This document shows, piece by piece, positions 54,101 through 63,990 of a DNA stretch of 64,000 bases (positions are counted from its first letter, which is position 1; every line of letters begins with the position of its first letter). A model generated the notes under the pieces. It saw only the letters and a program-made list of their open reading frames with translations. It made no database searches and was not told the DNA's origin. The translations under genes and the position numbers were made by a program. Source of the stretch: Macrosoma leucophasiata (lineage: Eukaryota; Arthropoda; Insecta; Lepidoptera; Hedylidae); contig JAWQUS010000007.1 in the NCBI GenBank assembly GCA_036365455.1, forward strand, positions 22,274,001 to 22,338,000, in the 5' to 3' direction.

Positions 54101-54436
54101 ATGTAGTTTTTGTGTCTTTGAAGAATTGTTGTAAACTACATGCACGTTTATGACAACTTGAAAGAAGACTACCTATATGACATTAATTTAACCTCCCTGT
54201 TATTTAGCTGTTGATAATGGTTGTTTTATCTAGAGTCTCAGCAAGTAGATGATGTAGAATATTGAAGTTGCAATATTGTATTGAAATTATGAAACGGTCT
54301 CTGTCGATTCGTCTAATGATTTTAATGCAGATTGCCTCTAAGTCTGACCGACATTATTTTTGGGGCTTTAAATTGCCTCTTAGGAACACGTCTTCCTTTA
54401 TCTTTAATGTGTTGTCAGTCTTTTTGCTTACTTGCA
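51161..54436. other. Long unassigned AT-rich stretch
   Basis: It has a 45-base repeat A tail fragment at 51297-51341 (ATACTGTATGCTTGTTTGCC) and a 32-bp-arm perfect hairpin at 53811-53879. A 106-codon frame at 51581-51901 and a 115-codon minus frame at 53097-53444 show no domain and AT-biased residues; both are likely chance. Otherwise nothing was recognised in 3.2 kb. Confidence 0.5.
53811..53879. repeat. Perfect hairpin, 32-bp arms, 5-base loop
   Basis: ATATATTTTTAACATACGTT and GTCTGGTAATGT form the left arm; the right arm is the exact reverse complement after AGTGA. The form is the same as the 51072 hairpin (both arms end ATGT at the loop). Confidence 0.92.
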
Positions 54437-54547
54437 CGCAACTTCACGAATCTTTTCCCAGTAGAGGCTGGCAGAGCTAAAGGCATGCATCAGGAACCCA
54501 GGACCCCAGTCCAGTTGTAAACTACTAATAGATCACTGAAGCAGTTA
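54437..54547 (-). repeat. tRNA-derived SINE, family B (degenerate, body deleted)
   Basis: CGCAACTTCACGAATCTTTT, GCTGGCAGAGCTAAAGGCAT and then directly AACCCAGGACCCCAGTCCAG and the CACTGAAGCAGTTA head remnant. The middle of the element is missing and substitutions are many. Confidence 0.6.
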
Positions 54548-54660
54548 ATAACATTTTAGTCATGAAATATTATACTAACCACGTATAATCTCCTAATCTC
54601 AGAAGGCCATTTCGCGCCATTGCCTCAATTTGGGTCACTGGCACAGTGACGTCACTGATG

Positions 54661-55126
54661 GGCCTATTGTGCACCTTGCCTTTTTACATAATGCAGCCCC
54701 GCTCCCTAGCTTTCCGTTACGTTTTGACTACTTCGGCTTTGCGGTGATGTATAAAAATAATATTGTCGGCTAAATAGTCTACCCTGCTAACACCAATGTA
54801 CAACAATAGTTCTACAATCACCTTGCATTAATCTCTTGAAAAATCGAGAGTGTCTTGACTGATATATGTGATTTATGAGTACGTTTGTGTATGGCCTATT
54901 GTGCACCTTGCCTTTTTACATAATGCAGCCCCGCTCCCTAGCTTTCTGTTTCGTTTTGACTACTTCGGCTTTGCGGTGATGTATAAAAATAATATAGTCG
55001 GTTAAATAGTCTACCCTGCTAACACCAATGTACAACAATAGATCTTCAATCACCTTGCATTAATCTCTTGATAAATCGAAAGTGACTTGACTGATATCTA
55101 TGATTTTCGAGTACAATTGTGTACTT
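54661..55126 (+). repeat. 232-bp direct tandem duplication
   Basis: Two units, 54661-54892 and 54893-55126, start GGCCTATTGTGCACCTTGCC and differ by a few substitutions only. Each contains GCAGCCCCGCTCCCTAGCTT and CTACCCTGCTAACACCAATG. No gene or known repeat was recognised in the unit. Confidence 0.92.
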
Positions 55127-56095
55127 TAGAGTAAGTGCAAGGATGGTTAACGTTTGTAATTGAGCCCAACAGATGCCGCTGTAATCTAGTGTAAATTTTG
55201 TATCTTTTTGATTATTCCCTTACATGTGTGAATATATAAAAAAAACAGTTATAAGCGACATAGCAAACTGATAATTTTTTTACGAAATACAGAGTGTGTA
55301 TTTAATTTAAGGTTTGGCGTTCAGGTAAAGAAAATATAATTAAGTATTTAAAATTGGTAAACCAGCATATTTTTCTTATTTCTTTTAACATCATTGTTTT
55401 CTGTGCGCTTCTTATGAGCGTTTGTACTTGAATACTTAACACGAAGCAAATGACCTTGACATCTAGTGACGCACCATACATCTGCAAAACAACTATTGTG
55501 TACTATATGTGCATTATTATCGAAAGAAAAAAGAGTTTAAAATGTCGAGATTGCGTATCCTGTGTTAAAGTTACATCAATTGCATTATTTTGTCAAATTC
55601 TTTCATTTAAATTAGAAATTTACATGTATCATCAATTTGTTAAGAGAATTTGACAGAAAAACATTTACCATGCTACGAAAACACGCATCTCTTAGGAAAT
55701 ATAGGTACAACTCACAGGTACAACTGTTGGTCAATGCTGTGTGTGTGCAATGCACAGAAACATTGTTGAACGTATTATGTAAAATTTTCGAAACATTGGA
55801 ATAGAGTTTGGATAGAATAAAATTAAAAAAGGTATGGTTCGGACGTGTAGAAATAATGGCAAATGAGCGAACGACTTTACAGAATAGATATACAATGCGA
55901 ATGTAGATGTTTGCAGACGTCCTACTGTCTGAAGGTGGGGTCTAGAGTCCTCCCCCCCCCCTCCTTATTCATAAACGTACATTAGATACGTTTTAGCTAT
56001 AGAATGCTTTCTCTTTGTCAGTTGCATTGTCAAATATGCAGGATAGAAAAAGACAAAAGAAAGATGGTTAAGAAGGGGGTTAGAAAATGGCGTGC
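55127..56095. other. Unassigned AT-rich DNA
   Basis: A C-run (CCCCCCCCCC-type, ~55953-55965) stands out. A 67-codon frame at 55450 shows no domain. No gene recognised. Confidence 0.5.
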
Positions 56096-56137
56096 ATGTT
56101 TGAAGAGATATGTTCTTAGGTTTTCGCGAGCTACACT

Positions 56138-57142
56138 CATTGAAATAAAACTATTTTTACGGATTTATCTCGCGTATATTAAACTAAAATGATTTTTAAA
56201 ATCAACCCGACGTTTCGGTCGCTTTTCAGCTTCCGTGGTCCCGGGCAGACTGAGGTGACATTTGTCTGACAGAAGTTCGAAAAAATTATATGTAGCTACC
56301 TCCATCGATTTCGTAAACGCCTTGCGTAGCGTTCAGGATTAACACAATAATTACTTATGGTATCTTGAGGTCTTGCAGACTGCTGCGGCTGGGATTTAAT
56401 CTTGCTAAGTATGGGATCCCATGATGTTGATAATCGCCATCCATCTTCTCTATTGAAATTTGGGTGTTTTTTAATTTCAATAGCCTCGCGTACCATTCGT
56501 GGAATGGGTTTGTGTTCTCTAGCGAGTATTTGAATTTTATCAAACCGGATGTAATGGTTCGGCTTATCCGCTATGTGTTCACAGACTGCAGACCTCCCTG
56601 TTCTTCGGTTTTTGACATCAGCAATGTGCTCTTTAACGCGGGTGGATACAGCTCTCTTCGTTTGACCAATATATGAGAGTCCACAATCACAATCTAATTT
56701 ATAAATGCCAGAATTTTGTAATGGAATATTACTTTTAATGGGTCTTAAATACTGATGAATCTTTTTATATGGTTTGAAAACTGTTTTAATGGAATTCTTT
56801 TTTAAAATGTTGCTGATTTTATCTGTGACACCCTTAACGTAAGGTAGTATAGCTGGTTGTCGTTCTACTGTAGGTGGTTTCACGCGGCCTCTGTGACGGA
56901 CGGGTGGTACATGGAGCTTGTTGTTATGTAGCACCTGGCGTAGGTGCTTCAGCTCCCCCTGAAGATGGTGGTCGTCACAGATGCCTCGTGCTCTCTGAAA
57001 TAGAGATGAGCCAACGGCAGATAAATGTGCCGGGTGATGGTGTGATTCACCATTAAGGTACCTATCAGTATGGGTAGACTTCCTAAACACAGTGTGACTG
57101 AGTGTGTTATTGGTTTTTCTAATTAATAAAGTATCTAAGAAG
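56138..57142 (-). repeat. Left arm of 1005-bp inverted repeat
   Basis: It pairs with 58291-59295. Position sums are constant (115433) at both ends, so there is no net indel. It contains the C-terminal half of the Penelope ORF and its 3' UTR. Confidence 0.92.
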
Positions 57143-58266
57143 GCTAATTTATTGTCCTGTTCCAATTCCATAGTGAATTTGATTTTATGGTGTATGGAAT
57201 TGAGATGTGAAAGAAAAACAGAAACATTATTGCTATCCAATATGGTGAATGTGTCATCTACATATCGTTTATAAATGCGAGGTGTTATGGTTGTAGTGCT
57301 CAGGGCTCTCTCCTCAAAGTCCTCCATGAATATATCGGCGACTATGGGAGAAACTGGGGAGCCCATGGCAACTCCGTCTATTTGTAGGTAGAATTCCCCA
57401 TTCCACATTAGATAGCCAGATGTCAGGCACCATTCAAGTAGTTCTGCATATTGACGGGGCATATTGTGAGCAATTAGCTTTCTTTTAACAACCTCGACAC
57501 AATCCTTAACCGGTAAACATGTAAATAAGGATTCAACATCGAAGCTGACCATTGTTTCATTTGCTGATAGTTGTAGATGTTTGACTTCAGCAATGAAACT
57601 GTAAGAGTCTTTGACATACGCTCTAGTGTGTCCCCGCAGTGGTGAAAGTATCTGTGCCACATGTTTTGCCAATTTGTAAGTTGGAGTGTCAATTTGACTA
57701 ACTATGGGACGAAGGGGAGCGCCAGTCTTATGTATTTTAGGGAGCCCATACAGTTTGGGTGGCTTTGGACAAGCAGGTAAAAGTTTTGGTACGTCAAGAT
57801 CCAATGAATATGAATATTTATGCAATAAATCGGTAGTCTTTTTTAATATACTAGAGGTGGGGTCTTTGTTTACCTTTTTATATGTGCTTTCATCCGATAA
57901 CAGCGATAAGATTTTATCATTGTAGTCTGACGTGTCCATCACAACCGTAGCGTTTCCTTTATCAGCACGGAGGACGATGATGTCTTCTGATCGTCTCAAC
58001 GTCGTCAGTGAGCGGAGTTCTTCACGAGACAGATTAGGTTTTGGTGGCCGGCAGTGTCGTAACGCAGACGATACGTCCTGTCGGATTTCCTCGGCTGTCT
58101 CCTTTGGAACTTGATTCCTAATGACGCAGTCCTCGACATAACTGATAATCTCTTCGTACGGTATCCTCGATGGAGCTGGTGCAAAGTTTAAACCCTTTTC
58201 CAGCACCCCAATAGTCGAATCATCCAAAGTTTGTTTTGATAGATTGACAACTGCTTTGACGTTGAC
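56296..58266 (-). CDS. Penelope-like reverse transcriptase plus GIY-YIG endonuclease (N-terminus truncated)
   Basis: 643 codons from the ATG at 58227; the frame stays open ~13 codons further upstream (VNLSKQTLDDSTIGVLEKGL), where the element is cut by its inverted arm. The ATG is therefore probably not the native start. RT landmarks: [61 protein letters not shown] and the catalytic RYVDDTFTI at 322-325. The GIY-YIG endonuclease starts at ~507 (GIYKLDCDCGLSYIGQTKRA) and includes the conserved RVKEHIADVKNRRTG. The C-terminus has NREDGWRLSTSW. The product would nick DNA and prime reverse transcription there. It is distinct from element 1 at roughly half of its residues by eye. Confidence 0.92.
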   Translation of the reverse strand, partial: VNVKAVVNLSKQTLDDSTIGVLEKGLNFAPAPSRIPYEEIISYVEDCVIRNQVPKETAEEIRQDVSSALRHCRPPKPNLSREELRSLTTLRRSEDIIVLRADKGNATVVMDTSDYNDKILSLLSDESTYKKVNKDPTSSILKKTTDLLHKYSYSLDLDVPKLLPACPKPPKLYGLPKIHKTGAPLRPIVSQIDTPTYKLAKHVAQILSPLRGHTRAYVKDSYSFIAEVKHLQLSANETMVSFDVESLFTCLPVKDCVEVVKRKLIAHNMPRQYAELLEWCLTSGYLMWNGEFYLQIDGVAMGSPVSPIVADIFMEDFEERALSTTTITPRIYKRYVDDTFTILDSNNVSVFLSHLNSIHHKIKFTMELEQDNKLAFLDTLLIRKTNNTLSHTVFRKSTHTDRYLNGESHHHPAHLSAVGSSLFQRARGICDDHHLQGELKHLRQVLHNNKLHVPPVRHRGRVKPPTVERQPAILPYVKGVTDKISNILKKNSIKTVFKPYKKIHQYLRPIKSNIPLQNSGIYKLDCDCGLSYIGQTKRAVSTRVKEHIADVKNRRTGRSAVCEHIADKPNHYIRFDKIQILAREHKPIPRMVREAIEIKKHPNFNREDGWRLSTSWDPILSKIKSQPQQSARPQDTISNYCVNPERYARRLRNRWR

Positions 58267-58290
58267 ATTGATACTTTATTCTTCTTATTA

Positions 58291-59295
58291 CTTCTTAGAT
58301 ACTTTATTAATTAGAAAAACCAATAACACACTCAGTCACACTGTGTTTAGGAAGTCTACCCATACTGATAGGTACCTTAATGGTGAATCACACCATCACC
58401 CGGCACATTTATCTGCCGTTGGCTCATCTCTATTTCAGAGAGCACGAGGCATCTGTGACGACCACCATCTTCAGGGGGAGCTGAAGCACCTACGCCAGGT
58501 GCTACATAACAACAAGCTCCATGTACCACCCGTCCGTCACAGAGGCCGCGTGAAACCACCTACAGTAGAACGACAACCAGCTATACTACCTTACGTTAAG
58601 GGTGTCACAGATAAAATCAGCAACATTTTAAAAAAGAATTCCATTAAAACAGTTTTCAAACCATATAAAAAGATTCATCAGTATTTAAGACCCATTAAAA
58701 GTAATATTCCATTACAAAATTCTGGCATTTATAAATTAGATTGTGATTGTGGACTCTCATATATTGGTCAAACGAAGAGAGCTGTATCCACCCGCGTTAA
58801 AGAGCACATTGCTGATGTCAAAAACCGAAGAACAGGGAGGTCTGCAGTCTGTGAACACATAGCGGATAAGCCGAACCATTACATCCGGTTTGATAAAATT
58901 CAAATACTCGCTAGAGAACACAAACCCATTCCACGAATGGTACGCGAGGCTATTGAAATTAAAAAACACCCAAATTTCAATAGAGAAGATGGATGGCGAT
59001 TATCAACATCATGGGATCCCATACTTAGCAAGATTAAATCCCAGCCGCAGCAGTCTGCAAGACCTCAAGATACCATAAGTAATTATTGTGTTAATCCTGA
59101 ACGCTACGCAAGGCGTTTACGAAATCGATGGAGGTAGCTACATATAATTTTTTCGAACTTCTGTCAGACAAATGTCACCTCAGTCTGCCCGGGACCACGG
59201 AAGCTGAAAAGCGACCGAAACGTCGGGTTGATTTTAAAAATCATTTTAGTTTAATATACGCGAGATAAATCCGTAAAAATAGTTTTATTTCAATG
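58291..59295 (+). repeat. Right arm of 1005-bp inverted repeat
   Basis: Inverted copy of 56138-57142. The last bases, CAATG, overlap the ATG of the right target duplication. Confidence 0.92.
58294..59137 (+). pseudogene. Duplicate C-terminal half of the Penelope-like ORF (no start)
   Basis: From FLDTLLIRKTNNTLS to the stop at 59137 it encodes the same residues as the C-terminal half of the minus-strand ORF, including the complete GIY-YIG domain and none of the RT catalytic site. The in-frame ATG at 58244 lies in the spacer sequence, so this is not a native gene, though the frame is uninterrupted. Its identity with the other arm shows a recent or co-inserted origin. Confidence 0.88.
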
Positions 59296-59403
59296 TTTGA
59301 AGAGAATGATGAATGTAGAGGAAGCACGTGAGGTGTGTCAGGACCGGTATATTAGGCGCCTCACACTATGCCTACCCCGTGGGAGTCTTGGTGAGAAGAT
59401 ACA

Positions 59404-59683
59404 TTTTTTTATGTAATGGAAGTGGCAAACAAGCATGCAGTTCACATTGATGTTAGGTATTTGATGACTGCAGCCTATAGACACCCACACAAAGACTAAG
59501 GGTCAAAATGCAGACCACTCCTGAGGCCTAAGGTATTATGCCTCTGTGCCGGAAATTACAGGGCCGTACATTACCACCTGACCGGAACACGATAGACGAA
59601 CACTACCATTTAGCGGCAAGTATATTAGGTAATGCGATGGTGCCTACGCCCGCGAGCTCCGTCACTGGAGCTCAACCACCAGT
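59404..59683 (-). repeat. Repeat A, full length
   Basis: T-run through ATGTAATGGAAGTGGCAAAC to GGAGCTCAACCACCAGT. Small gaps inside (ATGCAGACCACTCCTGAGG). Confidence 0.9.
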
Positions 59684-60500
59684 ATAACATAACACCACAT
59701 ACATACATGTTTGAATTAAGAAATTTTAAAGGCCTTTGTTAAGTGTAATAAATCAAGTCCCGTACATAAAGCTATTAAATGCTACTTGTTCTGACATTTA
59801 TTGCGCAAACAAAAGGTCGTATTATATTACTAACAACAAACAGACTTTTGCTTAAGCGAACTGTTAGATGCATTCGGACTATCGCTGTAGCAAACATACG
59901 AACAAGGACAAGGGATATTTTTAAGGACTTCTTATTAACTTTGCCTATGATAGGGTTCATAATAGACTTTAGAAAATTAAATACACATTTGATTAAGATG
60001 TTGCCGGTCATCCAAAACATTATTGGGCACAAATTAGACTTTATCGTCACACGAATAAAGACTTCGACGTGACCGAGCAAACATTTCATAAAAAGTACTT
60101 TACCTACTTAATGAATGACATAAAAATTAAATCCTGCATGTATCAAACACAGAAAATATGCAAACGTTGGCAATGGCCGTGTCCTTCACAAAGTCAATGA
60201 TGTATCATATATGATACACGTTGATACAACTTAGTTTTATTGCATACAACATTATCAACACATCTAATTGTGGTATTGCTTGTTTGGACACAGAAAACTC
60301 AATGCCTGCCTTTGTTGAATGTACTAAATCACTTATTGTCCAATACATAAAACTATTGAATGCGATTTTGTCTGACATTTATTGCTCGTACATAACGTCG
60401 CGTTTATATCATGCCAAAGTGATGTTTGGTTACCGCGAAATAGGTACTAACCATTGTCTCACGTTATAATATTGTAGCGTAAAAATATTATTATATTGCA
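59684..60500. other. Unassigned DNA with an internal direct repeat
   Basis: A ~58-bp string (ACATAAAGCTATTAAATGCT, CTGACATTTATTGCGCAAAC) at 59755-59812 recurs diverged at 60338-60398 (ACATAAAACTATTGAATGCG, CTGACATTTATTGCTCGTAC). Both strands are open for ~97-104 codons at 59775-60089 without a recognised domain. It may be an old coding relic. Confidence 0.45.
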
Positions 60501-60504
60501 ATAT

Positions 60505-60650
60505 ATTACTTTACTAGCTGCTGTCCGCGACTACGTCTGCGTGCTCTACACTACAGCACCAAATATACCTAAGATGCCAGTGTCGCTATAGCATTAAAAG
60601 TTAACTTTTAAAATAGCATTAAAATGTAAGTATAAGTTTTTTGCACGCGA
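60505..60650. repeat. Decayed dispersed repeat end
   Basis: TTACTAGCTGCTGTCCGCGA, CTACGTCTGCGTG is the start of a repeat type common in insects (LINE or Helitron derived). The remaining bases are A-rich. It immediately precedes the RTE element. Confidence 0.4.
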
Positions 60651-60668
60651 AGCAAGTGAAGAGAGTCA

Positions 60669-63600
60669 TATGGGAATCCTGCTGAGTTCAGTCATAAGAT
60701 ATGACTGAAGGAAATAGAGAAAATAATACAGGAATATATTCCAGGACACAAAAGAGTCCTTGCCCAGCGTGGCGAGTATGGGCAACACTTCCCATGCCAA
60801 TACACCGAAAGAAACGGCCCTCAGTTCCCGGTGGCCCTGCTATTCCCGACCATCGTGGTGACGATCGTGGTTACGGCGGGGCAGAGGGTGCGAAGAATCT
60901 CCGGGAGGGATCCGGTCGCCACACATACCAACGACTACATTTGGCTACTTATAATGCTCGTTCGTTGAAGGAAGACGTCTATCTCGCTGAGCTCGAGTCG
61001 GAGTTAGGACACGTAAATTGGCACATCCTAGGGTTATCAGAAGTCCGAAGACAGGGAGAGGACACGATAACCCTGGAGTCGGGCCACCTACTCTACTATC
61101 GAGAAGGCGATAAGACGTCACAAGGCGGGGTTGGCATATTGGTTAACAAAGCTCTCTCTAACAACGTGATGGAAGTCAGCAGTGTGTCCACTCGGGTAGC
61201 ATACCTCATATTCAGACTCACTAGGAGATATTCTCTGAAAGTGATACAGGTTTATGCTCCCACGTCGACACACTCTGACGATGAGGTCGAGGCCGTCTAT
61301 GACGATATAACAAGAGCCTTACACAGCACCACCAAGACCCACTTCACTGTTGTTATGGGGGACTTCAATGCCAAAGTGGGAGTACAAGAACGCGGAGAAT
61401 CGGTTATTGGATCACACGGTATTGGTAGCAGAAATCCGAGGGGCCAAATGCTAGTTAACTTCCTCGAATCTCAGAGGCTCTTTCTGATGAATTCTTTTTT
61501 CCAGAAAAAGCCTCAGAGGAAGTGGACATGGCGAAGCCCGGACGGCGTGACAAAAAATGAGATCGACTTTATCATGACGAATAGCAGGTTTATATTCAAA
61601 GATGTCTCAGTGATTAACAGGTTTAATACCGGAAGTGATCACCGACTTGTACGAGGGACTTTGAATATAAATTTCCGACTTGAGAGAAATCGCCTGATAA
61701 AGTCTACGCTCCGACCGTCACAGCGCCATATCGGTGCTAGATCAGATGAGTTCCAGCTGGAACTCCAAAACCGATTCAAACTGCTGGAAACCACGGAGGA
61801 CGTTGACCAATGTGCCAATCAGTTCACGAATGTTATGCGGGAGGTGGGAGAGGCTTTTTGCCAACGAAGACAGAGGAGCAGATCATTCAAGTTCTCGGCT
61901 GAAACAGTGGATCTGATGAGACAGAGACGGGAGATATCTGCGGATTCGCCAAATTTCAGCCTTCTCAATAAGCGGGTAAAGAAACAAATACGTTTCGACC
62001 TCCGCAAAAGCAATCTTCGAGCAATCGAAGATGCTATAGAGCGAAATAGAGGATCGCGAGTATTTGCTAAGCAATTGGGAAGGAGTCATTTGGCGAAGCT
62101 GACGACATCTGATGGTCGAGTAATTAAGTCGAAACCAGATCTACTCTTAGAAGCCGAGACTTTCTATGCAAGACTATACTCCTCTCATGCACCCAAACCC
62201 ACCAATGAAGACGCGGATGACAAACGTGCCAAATTAACCCGTCACTTCACGGATGAGCTACCGGACATCGAGATTGCCGAAATTGGGATGGCTCTTGAGC
62301 AACTCAAAAACAACAAGGCACCTGGGGAAGACGGTATTACCACGGAACTCTTAAGAGCTGGGGGACGTATTGTCCTGGAGCAGCTTCGAAAGTTATTTAA
62401 TACCGTCTTAAACAAAGGTACAACGCCGGAGGCATGGTCTAGAAGTGTGGTCATTTTGTTCTTTAAAAAAGGTGATAGAACGCGCCTCAAGAACTACAGA
62501 CCGATAGCACTTCTGAGCCATGTCTATAAACTGTTCTCAAGAGTCATCACAAATCGGCTTGCCCGAAGATTTGACGATTTTCAACCTCCTGAACAGGCCG
62601 GGTTTCGAAAAGGCTACAGTACCGTAGATCACATCCACACGCTACGACAGGTCATACAGAAGACCGAAGAATATAATCGTCCTCTGTGTCTCGCGTTTGT
62701 GGACTACGAAAAAGCCTTCGACTCCATCGAAACCTGGGCTGTTCTCAATTCTCTGCAGCGATGTCAAGTCGATTGGCGGTATATCGAGGTGCTGAAATGT
62801 TTATATAAAGCCGCTTCGATGACTGTCCAAATCCAGAACGTCCAGACAAGACCAATCCCTCTAAAGCGAGGAGTAAGACAGGGAGATGCAATATCTCCAA
62901 AACTATTTACTAACGCTTTAGAGGATGTCTTCAAAACACTGGACTGGAGTGGACAGGGTATCAATATCAACGGCGAATACATTTCACACCTTCGATTTGC
63001 TGACGATATAGTTATAATGGCCGAATCGCTGCATGAGTTATCAGAGATGCTGCAAAGCCTAAGCGTTTCTTCCAGACGGGTGGGCCTGGGAATGAACTTG
63101 GATAAGACTAAGGTCATGCTCAATTCATTCGTAGACCCACGGCCTATAATCGTCGATGATGTTAGCATCGAAGTTGTTCAGGAATACATCTACCTAGGCC
63201 AGACTATACAACTGGGTAGGAACAACTTCGACAAAGAGGCTGACAGAAGAATACGATTGGGCTGGGCAGCATACGGAAAACTTCGTCAAGTCTTCGATTC
63301 GCCACTGCCTCAATGCCTAAAATCTCGGGTATTCGACCAGTGCGTCCTTCCGGTAATAACGTACGGGGCGGAGACATGGACTCTTACGAAAGGCCTCGTC
63401 CACAAATTCCAAGTGGCTCAGCGAGCTATGGAACGGGCTATGCTCGGTGTATCTCTGAAAGATAGAATCCGAAACGAGGAAATCCGAAGGAGAACCAGAG
63501 TGACCGACATAGCTCAAAGAATTGCTAGGCTGAAGTGGCAGTGGGCGGGGCATATTTGTCGTAGAGCCGACGGCCGCTGGGGCAGACGTGTGTTAGAGTG

Positions 63601-63771
63601 GAGACCCCGTACAAAACGCCCGGTGGGACGGCCCCCTGCCAGATGGACTGACGACCTAAAGAGGTTGGCAGGAAGCGGATGGGTCCGAAAAGCCGAAGAT
63701 CGAGTGTGGTGGCGAAAATTGGGAAAGGCCTATGTCCAGCAGTGGACGATCGATGGCTGATGATGATGAAA
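60669..63771 (+). mobile_element. Near-complete RTE-type non-LTR retrotransposon
   Basis: One intact ORF, very short UTRs and a 3' end of GGCTGATGATGATGAA, the short-repeat tail typical of RTE elements, which lack poly(A). AGAGTCA is found just before (60662-60668) and just after (63772-63778); with flanking bases the match is GA-GAGAGTCA against GA-AAGAGTCA, a possible short target duplication. The 5' UTR of ~30 bases is short, so the original 5' end may have been slightly truncated. Confidence 0.85.
60701..63760 (+). CDS. RTE-type ORF: APE endonuclease and reverse transcriptase
   Basis: Intact 1019 residues, normal for RTE elements. Residues ~80-330 are an APE-like endonuclease (LATYNARSL, ILGLSEVRR, VMGDFNAKVG, EIDFIMT, GSDHRLVRG). 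The reverse transcriptase runs through NNKAPGEDGI, FFKKGDRTRLKNYRPIALLS, FVDYEKAFDSIE and GVRQGDAISPKLF to the catalytic FADD at ~766-769. The C-terminus has the RTE-specific GAETWTLTK, RLKWQWAGHICRR and GRPPARWTDDL, ending VQQWTIDG. There is no RNase H and no gag. The ATG at 60701 gives a normal-length product. A 12-codon upstream frame (60670-60708) overlaps it and could modulate initiation. Confidence 0.92.
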   Translation: MTEGNRENNTGIYSRTQKSPCPAWRVWATLPMPIHRKKRPSVPGGPAIPDHRGDDRGYGGAEGAKNLREGSGRHTYQRLHLATYNARSLKEDVYLAELESELGHVNWHILGLSEVRRQGEDTITLESGHLLYYREGDKTSQGGVGILVNKALSNNVMEVSSVSTRVAYLIFRLTRRYSLKVIQVYAPTSTHSDDEVEAVYDDITRALHSTTKTHFTVVMGDFNAKVGVQERGESVIGSHGIGSRNPRGQMLVNFLESQRLFLMNSFFQKKPQRKWTWRSPDGVTKNEIDFIMTNSRFIFKDVSVINRFNTGSDHRLVRGTLNINFRLERNRLIKSTLRPSQRHIGARSDEFQLELQNRFKLLETTEDVDQCANQFTNVMREVGEAFCQRRQRSRSFKFSAETVDLMRQRREISADSPNFSLLNKRVKKQIRFDLRKSNLRAIEDAIERNRGSRVFAKQLGRSHLAKLTTSDGRVIKSKPDLLLEAETFYARLYSSHAPKPTNEDADDKRAKLTRHFTDELPDIEIAEIGMALEQLKNNKAPGEDGITTELLRAGGRIVLEQLRKLFNTVLNKGTTPEAWSRSVVILFFKKGDRTRLKNYRPIALLSHVYKLFSRVITNRLARRFDDFQPPEQAGFRKGYSTVDHIHTLRQVIQKTEEYNRPLCLAFVDYEKAFDSIETWAVLNSLQRCQVDWRYIEVLKCLYKAASMTVQIQNVQTRPIPLKRGVRQGDAISPKLFTNALEDVFKTLDWSGQGININGEYISHLRFADDIVIMAESLHELSEMLQSLSVSSRRVGLGMNLDKTKVMLNSFVDPRPIIVDDVSIEVVQEYIYLGQTIQLGRNNFDKEADRRIRLGWAAYGKLRQVFDSPLPQCLKSRVFDQCVLPVITYGAETWTLTKGLVHKFQVAQRAMERAMLGVSLKDRIRNEEIRRRTRVTDIAQRIARLKWQWAGHICRRADGRWGRRVLEWRPRTKRPVGRPPARWTDDLKRLAGSGWVRKAEDRVWWRKLGKAYVQQWTIDG

Positions 63772-63917
63772 AGAGTCAAAATACGTACAAAGGTATCACA
63801 CCTTACAATAATTCCCTATCAACTACGTTGGTAGTTATGCTGCGATAAGTAGTTTAAAAGGAAAATGGAAAGTACCTACAATTTGATTTTAAAAAGATCT
63901 TTTCAGTAATGTTAAAT

Positions 63918-63990
63918 TGGGGCGGGAATTGAACTCGCGACCTCTGGATCTCTAACCAATGTCGCTTTGCCGCAGACCTACAGAAGTACC
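63918..63990 (-). repeat. tRNA-like SINE head (cut by window edge)
   Basis: Minus sense: GTAGGTCTGCGGCAAAGCGA, then GAGGTCGCGAGTTCAATTCC (B-box) and CGCCCCAATTTAAC. The A-box part is weak and the cloverleaf incomplete, so a SINE head is more likely than a tRNA gene. The remainder may continue beyond the window. Confidence 0.5.

Larger units (their letters stand above)
56109..59292 (-). mobile_element. Penelope-like element 2 with a 1-kb inverted 5' segment
   Basis: ATGTTTGAAGAGA flanks the unit (56096-56108 and 59293-59305), a 13-bp target duplication that defines one 3184-bp insertion. Reading minus, a long RT/endonuclease ORF runs to the 3' end at 56109. The other side, 58291-59295, is an inverted copy of 56138-57142: 1005 bp, equal length, with no difference in the stretches I compared. 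The spacer is 57143-58290. The 5' end is truncated at the junction. As in element 1, the inverted copy lacks the last ~30 bases of the 3' end. Confidence 0.9.

Noticed and set aside
56138..59295. Long terminal repeats of an LTR retrotransposon
   Set aside because: The repeats are inverted, the ORF encodes a Penelope-type RT with GIY-YIG, and there is no protease or integrase.
59775..60089. Pair of ~100-codon frames on opposite strands as genes
   Set aside because: Antiparallel frames of similar length in biased sequence, with no domain; kept only as part of an unassigned stretch.
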